DNA of 64,000 nucleotides. Source: Carnegiea gigantea (lineage: Eukaryota; Streptophyta; Magnoliopsida; Caryophyllales; Cactaceae). Both the position numbers and the translations under genes were made by a program. Positions 45,860 to 58,019 of this stretch are shown here, in pieces. The notes under the pieces are model-generated. The model had not been told where the DNA came from, ran no database searches, and worked only from the letters and a program-made list of their open reading frames with translations. The DNA lies in assembly GCA_029747015.1 (NCBI GenBank), contig JAKOGI010002208.1:30001-94000 (forward strand). Reading direction: 5' to 3'. The first letter of the stretch is position 1. Each line of letters starts with the position of its first letter.

Positions 45860-45919
45860 TTCTTGCTTTCAAACCCTAGCAAAACCCTCTAAACCCTAAT
45901 CTCTCTCCTCTAGCAAACA
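45717..45919 (+). promoter_or_regulatory. Promoter-like segment ahead of the third reading frame
   Basis: A TTTAAAAA box near 45777-45786, then a (CT)n run of about 40 bases (45813-45854), then AAACCCTAG, AAACCCTCT and AAACCCTAA (telobox-like) at about 45872-45900, a second TC-rich run and the ATG at 45920. TC-rich runs and teloboxes just upstream of start codons are features of many plant housekeeping gene promoters. Promoter function is inferred. Confidence 0.45.
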
Positions 45920-46837
45920 ATGGCTTCCAACAACACCTCTCACTCAAAAGCCCTCGTTCTTGCTTCCTCAATCCCTGCTCCTTCTCGCCCAATCTCGTAC
46001 AAGCCTTTCAAATTCCTGAAAAGCTTGTCCCTAAAATCAGTGGGAATGGGGATGGATGATATTCCCTTTGAATGTCGAAGGGAATTGGTGTTCCTCGTAG
46101 GGGCAATTGCTTGTCCCATTTCAGTTGAGTCAGAGGGAACAAAGTCGGGGTCTCAAGAACAATTCTTGGAAACCCCTGAAGGGTTTAATTTTGAGCCCTG
46201 TTCTTCTGGGTTGTTCTCTGACACCGCGACAGAAACAGGGGCTGCCTCTGTCGAAGGTGTGTTTGTGGAGGATCTGCATGTCGACTTCCAAGGGAAGTCG
46301 AATGAGTCGTCAGAGGAGAGTCTAGAGAAGAATTCTCTCCCTGAGGCTGAAATCTCCCCTCCAGTCTTTCAAACTGGAGAGAAAAGGAAGAGGGTGAAAA
46401 TCGTGGCTAGGCGTAGCAGAACGCCAAGAACAAGGCCACAACCAAGGTCTCAACCCTCTCAAACTCCCTCTTCTCCTCAATCCTCTAAGCCCTCTCGAAA
46501 ATCTGCAAGGCTAGCGTTTCAATCCTCTCATCGTCCCTCCAAACCCTCTGCTCCTATCATCGAGGAGATTTCTTCTTCTTCTGAAGGGTTCTCGAGTTCT
46601 GACTCTGAGAACACCACCTTCAAACAGGGGACACCGGTGTTTTCTGAGTCCTCTGAAGAACAATCTCCTCCAAAACCAACCAATAAACCTGCTGTGAAGC
46701 CCTCTCCTGCCAAAACACCCTCAAGCGAAAGCCCAGAACAGCCCCCCTACCAGAAACTACCACCTCTGTTCCTGTCCTTAAACGCCCAAAGCAGTTCACT
46801 CCCTCTCCTATGTCTGACAAACATGCGCAGTTGCTGA
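45920..46837 (+). pseudogene. Third reading frame, N-terminal part (Ser/Pro-rich, basic motif)
   Basis: From MASNNTSHSKALVL, 305 codons, the last about 30 out of the original frame after a probable 1-base loss in a C run at 46741-46746. It is rich in Ser, Pro and Glu, with a strong basic stretch GEKRKRVKIVARRSRTPR at about residues 153-170 that looks like a nuclear localisation signal. Acidic Ser tracts (EEISSSSEGFSSSDSE) follow. No signal peptide or membrane helix is visible, so an envelope role is not supported. The frame leads into the domain at 46741-47365. It could be a captured host gene or the accessory frame of the lineage. Confidence 0.6.
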
Positions 46838-47365
46838 AGCGCAATGTCGTCAGGGGGAAGGTAGTGAATGTAAACTTTTTCGAGGAACAGGGTCTGGGGG
46901 TGTTCTTGACCAAGCTTCGAGCCCAAGGCTGGCTTGAGTTGTTTGCAAACACCCAGCAAGGGTGTTCTGTGCCCGAGTTAGCTGAATTCTATGCCAACTG
47001 CTCTGTCACAAATGGGGTAGTGACAAGTGCTGTCAATGAGTGTCATTTCTCCTTTGATGAAGCCACCCTAAGTGATATTCTGGGCATCCCCTCTCGTGGA
47101 TTTGCTGTGTATGTGAGGGAAGACAAAACTGCCCTGGAAACAGCCAGGCTCTTAGAGGTGTCCAAACGCCTTAGTCAAAAACAGGGCCTGAGAACACCCC
47201 TCTCGGTTAAGAAGGGTGAAATGACCTCCCTGCACCAACTACTGTTTATGTTCACTATCAAGAACATAATACCGCGAGGTCAAGGGCGAAACTCAGCAGA
47301 TGCCTTCGATCAATGTCTGGTGGACCTACTGGATCGGGAGGAACCAGTAAACCTTCCCTGCAATC
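46741..47365 (+). pseudogene. Third reading frame, middle domain resembling the putative plant transposon protein domain
   Basis: In the shifted frame: VLKRPKQFTPSP, then VVRGKVVNVNFFEEQGLGVF, LRAQGWLELF, ELAEFYANCS, FSFDEATLSDILGIPSRGFAVYV, LFMFTIKNIIPRGQGRNSADAF and VDLLDREEPVNLP. The wording (RGKVV...F, L..QGW, EFYAN, LGIPSRG, KNIIPRG) fits the plant-specific transposon-associated domain catalogued as Transposase_32 / putative plant transposon protein, of unknown biochemical function. An open frame with an internal ATG runs 46810-47412; after about 47357 an extra base puts it out of frame. Confidence 0.6.
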
Positions 47366-47788
47366 ATGATTCGCCACATAGAGCGAATTGCGAACACCAC
47401 CCGGGCACATGATCTTGGCTATGGGTTTCTGTTGACAAGGGTGCTTGAGCACTTTGGGATAGTGCTCACACGAAGAGTGGCGGCCCAAATCATTGATGAG
47501 ATTGGGATTGACACTCTCCTAGGGTGTGGCTATGAGGTTGGCGAAGGGTCAGTTTCCAAACAGGGACGTCGACCACCTCGACCACCTGTTTCTGGGCAAC
47601 CTTCCGTCAAGGTTGAGACTGTTCTTGAGGACAATGCTCGCCTCAAGGATGAGCTCTCAGCTGTCAAGGCTGCTCTTGCTGAGGAACGAGCTCTCTCGGC
47701 CAAACGCCATGAAGATCTCCTTGCACTTCTCTCCACTCTTGCCCCCAGCATTCCTCCTCTGCAAACGAAACCACCCCCTGCTCCCTGA
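47366..47788 (+). pseudogene. Third reading frame, C-terminal part with coiled coil
   Basis: It continues the middle domain in another frame: MIRHIERIANT, YGFLLTRVLEHFGI, then a Pro/Arg linker. A predicted coiled coil follows (VETVLEDNARLKDELSAV, ALAEERALSAKRHEDLLALL), and it ends PPPAP stop. The middle domain normally ends with a segment like RHIERIA...YGFLLTRVL, so the break at about 47357 is inside the domain. Confidence 0.6.
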
Positions 47789-48087
47789 TTCTCTAGGCTG
47801 TTCTCTTGTTTCCTCTCATCTTAGTTTTTGGCATTGTAATGTTTTTAATGCAATATCTCATTATTAATGCTTCTTGCCCCTTCTGCTACATACTTCTTTT
47901 CTTGCATTCATAATGTTGTTTATGCTTTTTAATGATGCCAAAAGGGGGAAGAAGAGTGTAACCCTCCTATTGACGAATGAACCTAGCATTGACTTAAGTG
48001 GACCTTGACTTACGTGGATCCCTATCAGCATTCAATTTTTTTTGTCAATATGGTCACTTGGTTTGTCATCATCAAAAAGGGGGAATT
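47789..48087 (+). other. 3' region of the Sirevirus-like element with two polypurine tracts
   Basis: GCCAAAAGGGGGAAG at about 47937-47951 and ATCAAAAAGGGGGAA at 48071-48085, the second directly before the LTR start TGTTGAG (48088). Repeated tracts of this form upstream of the 3' LTR are characteristic of Sireviruses. Confidence 0.8.
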
Positions 48088-49676
48088 TGTTGAGTTATTA
48101 TATTTAGTTTTGATGATAACAAATCCAAGTGTATGTAAAAATTTGTCCTAGTAATGTTGCTCCAAACACGGTCTCCAAACAGGCCTAACTGGTGTTTGTG
48201 TTCTTTATTATACTAACTGGTTTGCTACATGTGAGAACAAGTCTTCAAAACAGGTTTTACTTGGTGATTCTATATTAAGTCAAGAACACCATCTCGACAG
48301 TTGATTGTAAGGCATGTTCCTGAACTCTAGCAATGGGAAGAACAACCCCAGCAAACAAGGTGGCCTTGGTGTTCACAGCAGCACCATAAATCTTGGACAA
48401 GATGACATTCAAAACAAGAAGTCTTGGGTATATAGGTTTTATTTATTTAGACTCTTGTTAATATGCCAATATTGAAAACATCATTTTAAACACCTCTTGA
48501 ATTGGTATTTGCGCTAAGTGCTTCAGAACACCAGTTGCGAACAACCCTGCGAACAGGGTGCCTAGGGTGTTTCTGAACTGCAGTAGCCACACCCGGTTAT
48601 TTTTGAAAATTCATTTTGGTTGGCCAAGATCTCCAGAATACTTTCTTTGAATTTCAAAATTGCTATTTTTCTGGAGAGGATAGTTCTTGAAAATATTATG
48701 GAGATTTGCGAAAATAGGTTTGGGAGATTTGCCAAATCAAAAGATTCCTATGACTATATTTTCGGATTTGATAAAAGCTGAAAATCTCTTTAAACCTCTT
48801 CACGGCTATGGGAAGATAAGGGTTATCTTTTAAGATATCAAATCCCTTATATTTTGGCAAAATTTTATCACTAGCCGTAGGAGAACATTTCCTGATTGAA
48901 AATCATTTTCTATACTTAGCTGATTCTGTGGCTTATGACCGTTGGTTTTTGTGTTTAAAAAACCTCAGCTTTTTCTCTTCCAGTAGACACACAACACACG
49001 AGAAAAGAGCAGATAGAAAACTCAGGTTGAATTTGCTTAAACACAGCTTTTTGAAAAATTCAGGAAAAATCAGAAAACACGGTTTACACTCAAAGATTCT
49101 TGAGCTTCATTCTGAAAAGCAAGCCGTGACAAGCTGTGTTTGATTTTGAGTTTTCAAACCATTGGCATAATAGGATCTTCATTGTACCTTACATCTGCTT
49201 AGTAAGAAGCACCCCCTGTAAGGTGTTTGTAACCCTGATCTTGAATCAGAAAAGTGAGTGAGTGTGTCCTAGTCGTGTGGACTTGGACGTGTCTAATCTT
49301 GCGAAGGTTGGACATGGTGTAACCTGTCTTTGGGAAGAAGGTTACGTGGTTGCAAGTTGTAACAAGGTGTGTTACATTTATAACGTGTGAAGCCCGTTAG
49401 TGAAAGTGGTTAAATCCTACACGAGGTAGGTCGTGGTTTTTCACACCTCAGTTGGGCTAGAGGTGTTTTCCACGTAAAAATTGTGTGTGCTTTATTTTCC
49501 GCATTTATCTTGGTGATTTTCGCATCTGCAATAATTGAGAACACCCCGTGCAAACAAGCTATCAGGGTGTTTGTCATTTGAGAACAACCTCTACTAGGGT
49601 GTTTGTTATTTACAACGCGAAAATCAGACACCACAATTCACCCCCCTCTTGTGGTTGTATACTCACGAATTCAACA
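48088..49676 (+). repeat. Right (3') LTR of the Sirevirus-like element
   Basis: 1589 bp, TGTTGAG to TTCAACA, matching 39292-40880 except for scattered changes and a clustered patch at about 48834-48905. Confidence 0.92.
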
Positions 49677-49681
49677 TATAG
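49677..49681. repeat. Target duplication, right copy (TATAG), Sirevirus-like element
   Basis: TATAG directly after the right LTR; LTR B5 sequence resumes with GATCATAATCTCG. Confidence 0.9.
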
Positions 49682-49969
49682 GATCATAATCTCGTAATTA
49701 AATTTGAAGTACAAAATATAATATCGTAAAGATTACATATTTAAATTTGAATTCTAAATCATCACAAGACATTGTGGCAACTTATATCAACTCAATTAAA
49801 CAATATGCACCAGCATGCCAATATTCACTTAGAATTATAACATATTTAAACAATATAAATTTCAAGATAATTAAAATACAAGAAGATGAGTATATTAATT
49901 GACCAATCCATTTTTGTCTTTCATCAAAACATATTAAAAAACACGTCTTAAGGTTAAAGAAAGCTGACA
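49682..49969 (-). repeat. LTR B5, right part
   Basis: Continuation of 38554-39291, ending GCTGACA before ATCTCCCC. Together about 1026 bp. Confidence 0.85.
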
Positions 49970-51199
49970 ATCTCCCCCTCTATGATGAAAGACAAAACCC
50001 TGTAAAAATAGATCTTATGAACTTACCCATGTGTTTGCAAAATGAATTAGCTTACCCTAATCCTTCCCTCCCACCCTTTTGTATTTCATCGAAAAGGATG
50101 CATAAGAAGGAGAAATCCAAAATGCATGTTTCACATGCAATACTTACAACCTTACACTTAGTACCTTCGGACTTATCCAATGAGAGCATTAGTACTATGA
50201 AAGAGGATTCCCTCTTAGTTTTTGGAAAATATTCAATATCAAGTAAAAGATATGGCCATAGCAGTATTTCAAGATCATCTCCCAAATTAAACTAACTCCC
50301 CCTTAAAGAATAAATAATCAAGATTATGCATAGAGTTAACAAGAGATGTTACGATCTATAAAATATAAGCAATTGAGATACACAAAATAACTCTCTCCCT
50401 TTTCTACGACACATACAAGTCGCAAATTGATACACATTTATAGCTCTCCCTTGACACATTAATGGTCTGTAGAGGTGCTCCACCTCAATATAGCATTCAT
50501 AGAAATAATATAGCAGAAACACTAATATCAAGGTTAATTACATATGCCAGCACACATTAACTTAATATTCCCATGAGGTACACATAGATGCACACGAGAG
50601 CATTAATATAAGAATTTTCTCCCTACAGGAATAAATAAAGATTATAGCAAAATAATCAAGTAATATAATTTTTTTCTTATAGAAATATGCAACATCATGT
50701 ATGTACATGTTAAAGATCATAACAATTATGGATCCAAAAAAAATTCACGTACAAGATATCACAAGCGTACAAATAATTACATGTCATATAGCATAAAATA
50801 TGACGTAATATTTATCATGCTCACCTTCCAAAGATAATTAAGCAAATTAAAATTTGAAAATTTGAAAATCAAAATTACTCGAATAGGAAGTGAATCACGC
50901 AAAGATAACGTCACCTTCCAGTTGGTAAGAATTAAATTTTGATTTCTATTCATGTTGTTGAAATAGAAATTCAATCCCTTGATTCAGTCACACCAAAATT
51001 TCTAGTTTCTACCTACTGTTGAAGGCCTTAAACTGTATCACAAGACATTGAAATCTGCGCACTGAATTGATTTCCAATTATTTCAATCCCCTTGGACCAT
51101 AAAGCAATTTCCATGAGTACTTCAACATTTCTCGGGCATCCAATTTCGGAATTTCATGTTTTATTTTCATGTGGTTGCAACATGCCCACTAAAACAAAC
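49970..51199 (-). other. Unit 5 polypurine-tract segment
   Basis: Minus-strand purine runs at about 49970-49979, 50067-50081, 50297-50305 and 50443. The plus strand holds a 92-codon open stretch (50017-50295) that recurs in other units; see findings. Confidence 0.5.
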
Positions 51200-52334
51200 T
51201 CATACCTTTCTCAAAACACATTTCGAGAATTCAGCTCCATAATTGTAATTATTCTCCATAATAGGTGACCTTGTTAGATTTGATACCCAAATTTGTTTGC
51301 AACTATGACCATTTCTTCTAATAGGACAATGAGTTGAAATATGTCCTATTTTGCCACGATAATTGCGAGTAATAGAAGTCTTACTATTGTAGTAAGTCGA
51401 TTTAACAAAGAAGCTTTTATGACACTTCTTTTTATTGAACGGATTCAAACTGATTCCTCCTTTGTTAATGACCTTTTTTGTGTGCCAAGAAATTTATTAA
51501 AATTCTCTTCTCCTTTTCAAAATTTGAACACAATTTTTTCAAAATCAGCCCACTTTACTTGGAGCTCATATTTTTCTTCCGTAACAAGGACAACTTTCTC
51601 TTAAAAACTTTTTAAATCATTAGACACTAAATCATTTGATTTTTGAACTTCAACATTTTCTTCAAACTATTCAAAATTCTTTTTCTTCAAATCTTTAATT
51701 TTAGAAATGCGTCCTTCTTGATGTCTAATATAATAAAGTAAGACTTTTATTAACTTACATTTAGAATAATTGTGAAACAAGTCATATACCTCATCCAGAA
51801 TGTCATATTCCATTTCCTCATCATCTTCTTCATCATCACGTGTGCAAGCATCATCACCATCATTGTGGCTTGCATGCCGATCTTTAACTTCTTCATTTGC
51901 CATTAGACAAAAGTGAGTAATCTCTTTTTTGTCACCCAAGTTGCTAAGCATATTACCCCTTCTTGATGAACTGGGATTTTCTTGGCTTGTTTCTTTGTAT
52001 AGTAATGTGAGTTTTCTCCAAAGATCTTTAGCTGCCTCACAATAGCAAACATGGTAAATATTTCATCATTTAGAGCACATTGCAAAACATATAAAACTCT
52101 AGAATTTTTCCCGAGCATCTCATGGTCGTCTTGAGTGTATTCACTCTTTGGCTTGATAACAACACTTCCATCATCTCTTGTGCATTTTTGTACGAGAGGA
52201 CCATTCGAAATGGTGTCCCAAAAATAAGAAATGATGGATCTAATAAATGATTTCATCCTACACTTCCAAAGAGAAAAATTAGTTCTATCACATATTGGAG
52301 TACAATTGACAGAAGCATTTAATAAACTAGCCAT
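51200..52334 (-). pseudogene. gag: Copia-type gag, unit 5, decayed
   Basis: It starts at an intact ATG (52334) with MASLLNASVNCTP, NFSLWKCRMKSFIRSI and YTQDDHEMLGKNSRVLYVLQCALND, then shifts frame after DEIF near 52053. The acidic tract is in frame at 51667-51951. The knuckle near 51325-51370 reads RNYRGKIGHISTHC, so both of the first two Cys are Arg. Confidence 0.75.
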
Positions 52335-52376
52335 GGATCTAGCTACAGATGGTTAAGCCTAAAAGTAATAGCTCCT

Positions 52377-52388
52377 GCTCTGATAACA
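52377..52388 (-). other. Primer-binding site, unit 5
   Basis: Minus strand TGTTATCAGAGC, one mismatch to the initiator-Met complement. Confidence 0.72.
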
Positions 52389-52390
52389 AT

Positions 52391-53401
52391 TGTTGGCCCG
52401 ATTTTGGCGAGTTCAATCACCCTAGAAGCAAATTGGGTGATGATGAAATTCTCAAAATAATCAAATGCGGAAAAATAAACACGTGTATTTTTTAACGAGG
52501 TTTGTCTCCACCAAGCTTAATCCTCGCCTAGAGTTCCCTAACTCTAGGATTAACCAAATTTTATTCGGAGGGATTATACAACTCTAGAGTACACCTACTC
52601 TAAATTCGAAGCCACAAGTTTTCCCCTCAATAAGTCCTGGCCAGAGTTGAACATTCAACTCTATAATCCGACCAAATTATAACTGGGGTAATACAATTCA
52701 ATAAATTAAGTGAACAACAGAATGATATTTGCAAGTGTGGCTCTTAGTTCTTGCTCTTTGCTTGTGCTCTATCTTGTGCGCTTTCCAGCTGCCAATTTCT
52801 CTCATTTTTATAGCCAAGAGGTGTTGGGGAGGTTGGACTAAAACTTGGTAAGTGATCATTGCACCAAACAAGGGAAGTCAATTCTCGATCTCGTTTAAAG
52901 GCCTTGAACCCAGTTTTCCAAGCCCTTAAGTTTCGTAGTTCCACTCACGTTTTTCTTTTTTTTCTCCAATGGCTAATTTCCTTATTTTTTGCAGAAAATC
53001 TTGGCTTAGAGAATCGTCTAGAAGCTAGTTTATTTTGAAGCACAATCTTCCAAAATATGTTATCAAAAGATAATATCATATTTTGACCAAACCATGACAT
53101 TTGATAAATATAGAATCATAATTTGATAATCAAATTTGAATTACAAAATATAATATCATGAAGATCACATATTCAAATTTGAATTCTAAATCATCACAAA
53201 ATATTGCAGCAACTTATATCAACTCAATTAAGCAGTATACACTAGCATCCCAATATTCACTTACAATCATAACATATTTAAACAATATAAATTTTAAGAT
53301 AATTCAAATATAACATGATGAATATATCAATTGACCAATCCATTTTTGTCTTTCATCAAAACATACTAAAAAACATGTCTTAATCTTAAGGATAGCAAAC
53401 A
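52391..53401 (-). repeat. LTR B6 (variant type shared with LTR B8)
   Basis: 1011 bp, TGTTGGCCCG to GCAAACA. It shares variants with LTR B8 that the other LTRs lack, such as GACCAAACCATGACATTTG and a TAGTTTATTTTG- or TTGTTTATTTTG-type segment. Confidence 0.87.
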
Positions 53402-54589
53402 ATCTCCCCCCTTATGATGAAAGACAAAACCCTGTAAAAATAGATCTCATGGACTTACCCATGTGTTCACAAGATAAATTAGCTTACCTTAATCTTTCTC
53501 CCCCTTTTTGTATTTCTTCAAAAAGGTTTCATAAGAAGGAGAAATCCAAAATGCATGTTTTATACGCAATACTTACGGCCTTACACTTAGTACCTTCAAA
53601 CTTATCCAACAAAAGCATTAGTACTAAGAAAGGGGATTCCATCTTAATCTATGGAAAATATTCAATATATCCCAAATTAAACTAACTCCCCCTTCAAGAA
53701 CAAATGATCAAGATTACGCGTAGAGTTAGCAAGAGACGCTACAATATACAAAATACAAGCTATTGAGATACACAAAATAACTCACTCCCTTTTCTACGAC
53801 ACATTCAAATAGCATTGATACATATTTATAGCTCCTCCTGGACACATTAATGGCATATAGAGGTGCTCCCCTCAATATAGCACCCCTAGAAATAATATAT
53901 AGGAAATACTAATATCAAGGTTAAGCACATATGCTAGCACACATTAGCTTAATATTCTCATAAGGAACACATAGATGCATGTGAGAGCATTAATACAACA
54001 ATTTTCTCCCTTCAAGAAAAAATCAAGGTTATAGCAGAATAATCAAGTAATATAATTTTTTCTTTCTTATGGAAATAAGCAACATCATGTATGCACATGT
54101 TCGAGATCATAACAATTATGGATCTAGAAAAAAATCACGTGCAAGATACCTCAAGTGTACAAATAATTAGATGTCATGCTCGCATAAAATATGACGTAAT
54201 ATTAATCATGCTCACTTTCCAAAGATAATTAAGCAAATTAAAATTCAAAAATTTGAAAATCAAAATTTCTCAAATAGGAAGCAAATGATGCAAAGGTAAC
54301 ATCACCTTCCATTTGGTAAGAATTCAAATTTTGATTTCTATCCATGCCGTTGAAATAGAAATTCAAGTCCTTGATTCAGTCACACCAAAATTTCTAGTTT
54401 CTGCATATATTTCAAGGCCTTGACCTGTATTTCAGCACCTGAAATCTGCGCTACGAATTGATTGCCAATTATTGCAACCTCTTCGGACCATGGAGCAACT
54501 TCCACGAGTTCTTCAGCACTTCTCGGGCGTGTAATTTCGGAATTTCATGTTTTATTCTCATGTAGAGGCAAGATGTCCTGTAAAACAAA
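53402..54589 (-). other. Unit 6 polypurine-tract segment
   Basis: Minus-strand purine runs at 53402-53412, 53507-53517, 53686-53695, 53836 and 53869. No coding in the sense direction. Confidence 0.5.
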
Positions 54590-55721
54590 CTTATACCTTT
54601 CTCAAAGCATATTTAGAAAATTCAGCTCCATAATTGTATTTATTTGCCAGAACAGATGGCCCCGTCACATTTGGTATCCAAATTTGTGTGCAACTAGGAT
54701 CATTGTTTTAATAGGACAATGGGTTGAAATGTGTCCTATTTTGCAACAATAATTCCAAGTAATAGAAGTCTTACTTTTCTAGTCAGTTGATTTAACAAAA
54801 AAGTTTTCATAAGACTTCTTTTTATTGAACGGATTAAAATCGATTCCTTCTTTGTTAAATGATGTTTTTTGTGTGCCAAGAATTTTATTTAAATTCTCAT
54901 ATCTTTTGAAAATTTTGAGACAATTTTTTCAAGATTAGCACAGTTCACTTGGAGTTCATCTTTTTCTTTCTCAAGAAGGACAACTTTCTCTTGAAAACTT
55001 TTAAAATCATTTGACACTAAATCATTTCATTTTCAAAATTCAACATTTTCTTGCGACAATTCAAAATTCCTTTTCTTCAAATATTTATTTTAGAAATGTG
55101 TCCTTCTTGACGTCTAATATAATAAAGTAAGACATTTATTAACTTAGGTTTAGAATAATTGTAAAGAGAGTCATATACTTATCCGAAATGTCATATTCCA
55201 TTTCCTCTTCTTCTTCGCCGTTACTGGTGCAAGCATCATCATCGTCATTGTTACTTGCATCTTGATCTTGAACTTCTTCATTTACCATTTGACAAAAATG
55301 AGTAATCTCTTTTTCGTCACTCAAGTTGCTAAGCATATTATCCCTTCTAGATGAATTGGGATTTTCATGGCTTGTTTCTTTGTATAGTAATGTGAGTTTT
55401 CCCCCAAAGATCTTTAACTACCACACAATAGCAAACATGGTTAAATATTTCATCATTTAGAGCACATTACAAAATATATAAAACTCTAGAATTTTTTACA
55501 AGCACCACATAGTCATCTTGAGTGTATTTACTCTGTGGCTTGATAACAGTACTTCCATCATCTCTTATCCAATTTGGTATAAAAGAGTCATTCGAAATGA
55601 AGTCTCAAAAATAAAAAATGATGGATCTAATAAATGATTTAATCCTACACTTCCAAAGAGAAAAATTAGTTCCATCAAAGATTCGAGTACAATTGATAGA
55701 AGCATTTAATAAACTAGCCAT
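54590..55721 (-). pseudogene. gag: Copia-type gag, unit 6, decayed
   Basis: ATG at 55721 is present, but the following frame is quickly broken. An open piece at 55139-55336 keeps MLSNLSDEKEITHFCQMVNEE and an acidic tract with NGE in place of DDE. The knuckle region near 54710-54765 has Trp for the first Cys, as in units 1 and 2. Confidence 0.68.
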
Positions 55722-55760
55722 GGATCTAGCTATAGATCAACTCATAAAATAATAGCTCCT

Positions 55761-55772
55761 GCTCCGATACCA
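55761..55772 (-). other. Primer-binding site, unit 6
   Basis: Minus strand TGGTATCGGAGC, one mismatch. Confidence 0.7.
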
Positions 55773-55774
55773 AT

Positions 55775-56801
55775 TATTGTCCTAATGACTAGTTAAATCA
55801 TCCTAGAAGGGGGTGAATAGGGTGATGATCAAAGTCTCAAAATAATCAAACACGAAAAAATAAATCTGGACAAGACACATTTATTTTTTAACGAGGTTAG
55901 TCCCAACCATGCTTAGTCCTCACCTAGAGTTCTCCAACTCTAGGATTAATCTAATTTTATTAGGAGGGATTATACAACTCTCGAGCACACCTACTCCAAA
56001 TTCCAGGACACAAGTTGACCCTTCAACAAGTCCTTATTAGAGTTGACCCTTCAACTCTATAATCCCACCCAATTACAACTAGAGTAATACAACTCAATAA
56101 ATTAAGTGAACAAGAGAATGATATTTATAGGTGCGGTTCTTAGTTCTTGTTCCTTGCTTGTGCTCTATCTTGTGCACATTCTAGTTGCCAATTCCTCTCA
56201 TTTTTATAGCCAAGAGGTGTTGGAGAGGTTGGCGTAAAACTTGGTAAGCGACCATTGCACCAAACAAGGAAAGTCAATCTTCTATCTTGTTTCATGGCCT
56301 TGAACTCGGTCTTTTAAGCGCTTGAGTTTTTTAGTTCTCCTCAACATTTTTCTTTTTATCTTCAACGGCTAATTTCGTTATTTTTTGCAGAAAATCTTGG
56401 CTGAGAGAATAATCTAGAAGCTGGTTAATTTTGCAGCACAATCTTTCAAAATGGTATATTCGACAAAATATTGTATCATATTTCGACAAAATATTGACAT
56501 TTTATAAACATAGAATCATAATCTCGTAATTAAATTTGAAGTACAATGTATAATATCATAAAGATTACATAATCAAATTTGAATTCTAAATCATCTCAAA
56601 ATATTGTGGCAACTTATATCAACCCAATTAAGCAATATACAATAGCGTGTCAATGTTCACTTATAATCATAACATATTTAAACAATATAAATTTCAAGAT
56701 AATTCAAATACAACAAGATGGGTATATTAATTGAGCAATCCATTTTTGTCTTTCATCAAAACATATTAAAAAACATGTCTTAAGGTTAAGGAAAGCTACC
56801 A
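55775..56801 (-). repeat. LTR B7
   Basis: 1027 bp with a damaged left edge (TATTGTCCT in place of TGTTGGCCC), right edge GCTACCA followed by ATCTCCCCC. Otherwise like LTR B4, B5 and B9. Confidence 0.84.
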
Positions 56802-58019
56802 ATCTCCCCCTTTATGATGAAAGACAAAACCCTATAGAAATAGATCTGATGAACTTACCCATGTGTTTGCAAAATGAATTAGCTTACCCTAATCCTCCCC
56901 CCTCCTTTTGTATTTCATCAAAAAGGTTGCATAAGAAGGAGAAATCCAAAATGCATGTTTCATATGCAACACTTGCGACCTTACACTTAGTACCTTCAAA
57001 CTTATCTAATAAGAGCATTAGTACTACGAAAGAGGATTCCCTCCGAGTTTACGGAAAATATTCAATATCAAGTAAAACATACAGCCATAGCAGCATTTCA
57101 AGATTGTATCCCAAATTAAACTAACTCCCCGTTAAAGAATAAATAATCAAGATTATGCATAGAGTTAGCAAGAGATGTTACGATATATAAAATATAAGCA
57201 ATTGAGATGCATAAAATAACTCACTCCCTTTTCTACGACACATAGAAATAGCAAATTGATACACATTTATAGCTCTCCCTTGACACATTAATGATCTATG
57301 GAGGCTCTCCACCTCAACATAGCACTCATAGAAATAATATAGATGAAATACTAACATCAAGGTTAATTACATATGCCAGCGCACATTAACTTAATATTCT
57401 CATGAGGAACACATAGATGCACGCAAAAGCATTAACACAGGAATTTTCTCCCTTCAAGAATAAATCAAGGTTATAGCAGAATAATCAAGCAATATACTTT
57501 TTTTCTTACAGAAATAAGCAACATCATGCATGTACATGTTAGAGATCATAGCAATTATGGATCCAAAAAAAAAAACCACATACAAGATATCACAACTGTA
57601 AAAATAATTACATGCCATACTAGCATAAAATATGACGTAATATTAATCACGCTCACCTTCCAAAGATAATTAAACAAATTAAAATCTGAAAATTTGAAAA
57701 TCAAAATTTCTCAACGAGGAAGTGAATCATGCAAAGATAACGTCACCTTCCATTTGGTAAGAATTCAAAATTTAATTTCTATCCATGTTGTTGAAATAGA
57801 AATTCAAACCCTTGATTCAGTCACACCAAAATTTCTGGTTTCTGCCTAAAGTTCAAGGCCTTAAACTGTATCGCAAGACCTTGAAATCTGTGCACTAAAT
57901 TGATTACCAATTATTTCAATCTCCTTAGACTATAAAGCAACTTCCATGAGTACTTCAACATTTCTTGGGCATCCAAATTCGGAATTTCATGTTTTATTTT
58001 CATGTGGTGCCAAAATGCC
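56802..58019 (-). other. Unit 7 polypurine-tract segment
   Basis: Minus-strand purine runs at 56802-56812, near 56897-56908 (TCCCCCCTCC), near 57125-57132 and near 57270. No sense coding seen. Confidence 0.5.

Larger units (their letters stand above)
39292..49676 (+). mobile_element. Full-length Sirevirus-like Ty1/copia retrotransposon with a third reading frame
   Basis: 10,385 bp with two 1589-bp LTRs (TGTTGAG...TTCAACA) and a perfect 5-bp duplication TATAG. Plus-strand order: primer-binding site, gag with knuckle, second knuckle part, protease, integrase, reverse transcriptase, start of RNase H, a promoter-like segment, a long extra frame, two polypurine tracts, LTR. The copia pol order (integrase before reverse transcriptase), a large gag with coiled coil, repeated GGGGGA-type tracts and an extra frame before the 3' LTR are Sirevirus traits. 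At least one nonsense codon and about seven frame changes show that this copy is defective. It is inserted in an LTR of the copia gag-only array. Confidence 0.9.

Noticed and set aside
46810..47412. Free-standing 200-codon gene starting at its own ATG
   Set aside because: The same frame is open upstream of that ATG with family-like sequence (VLKRPKQF), and it joins the frames on both sides through single-base shifts, so it is the middle of one broken frame.
45920..47788. Envelope-like gene, as often proposed for frames before Sirevirus 3' LTRs
   Set aside because: No signal peptide, membrane helix or fusion-type region is visible; the protein has a basic nuclear-type motif, a soluble domain and a coiled coil.
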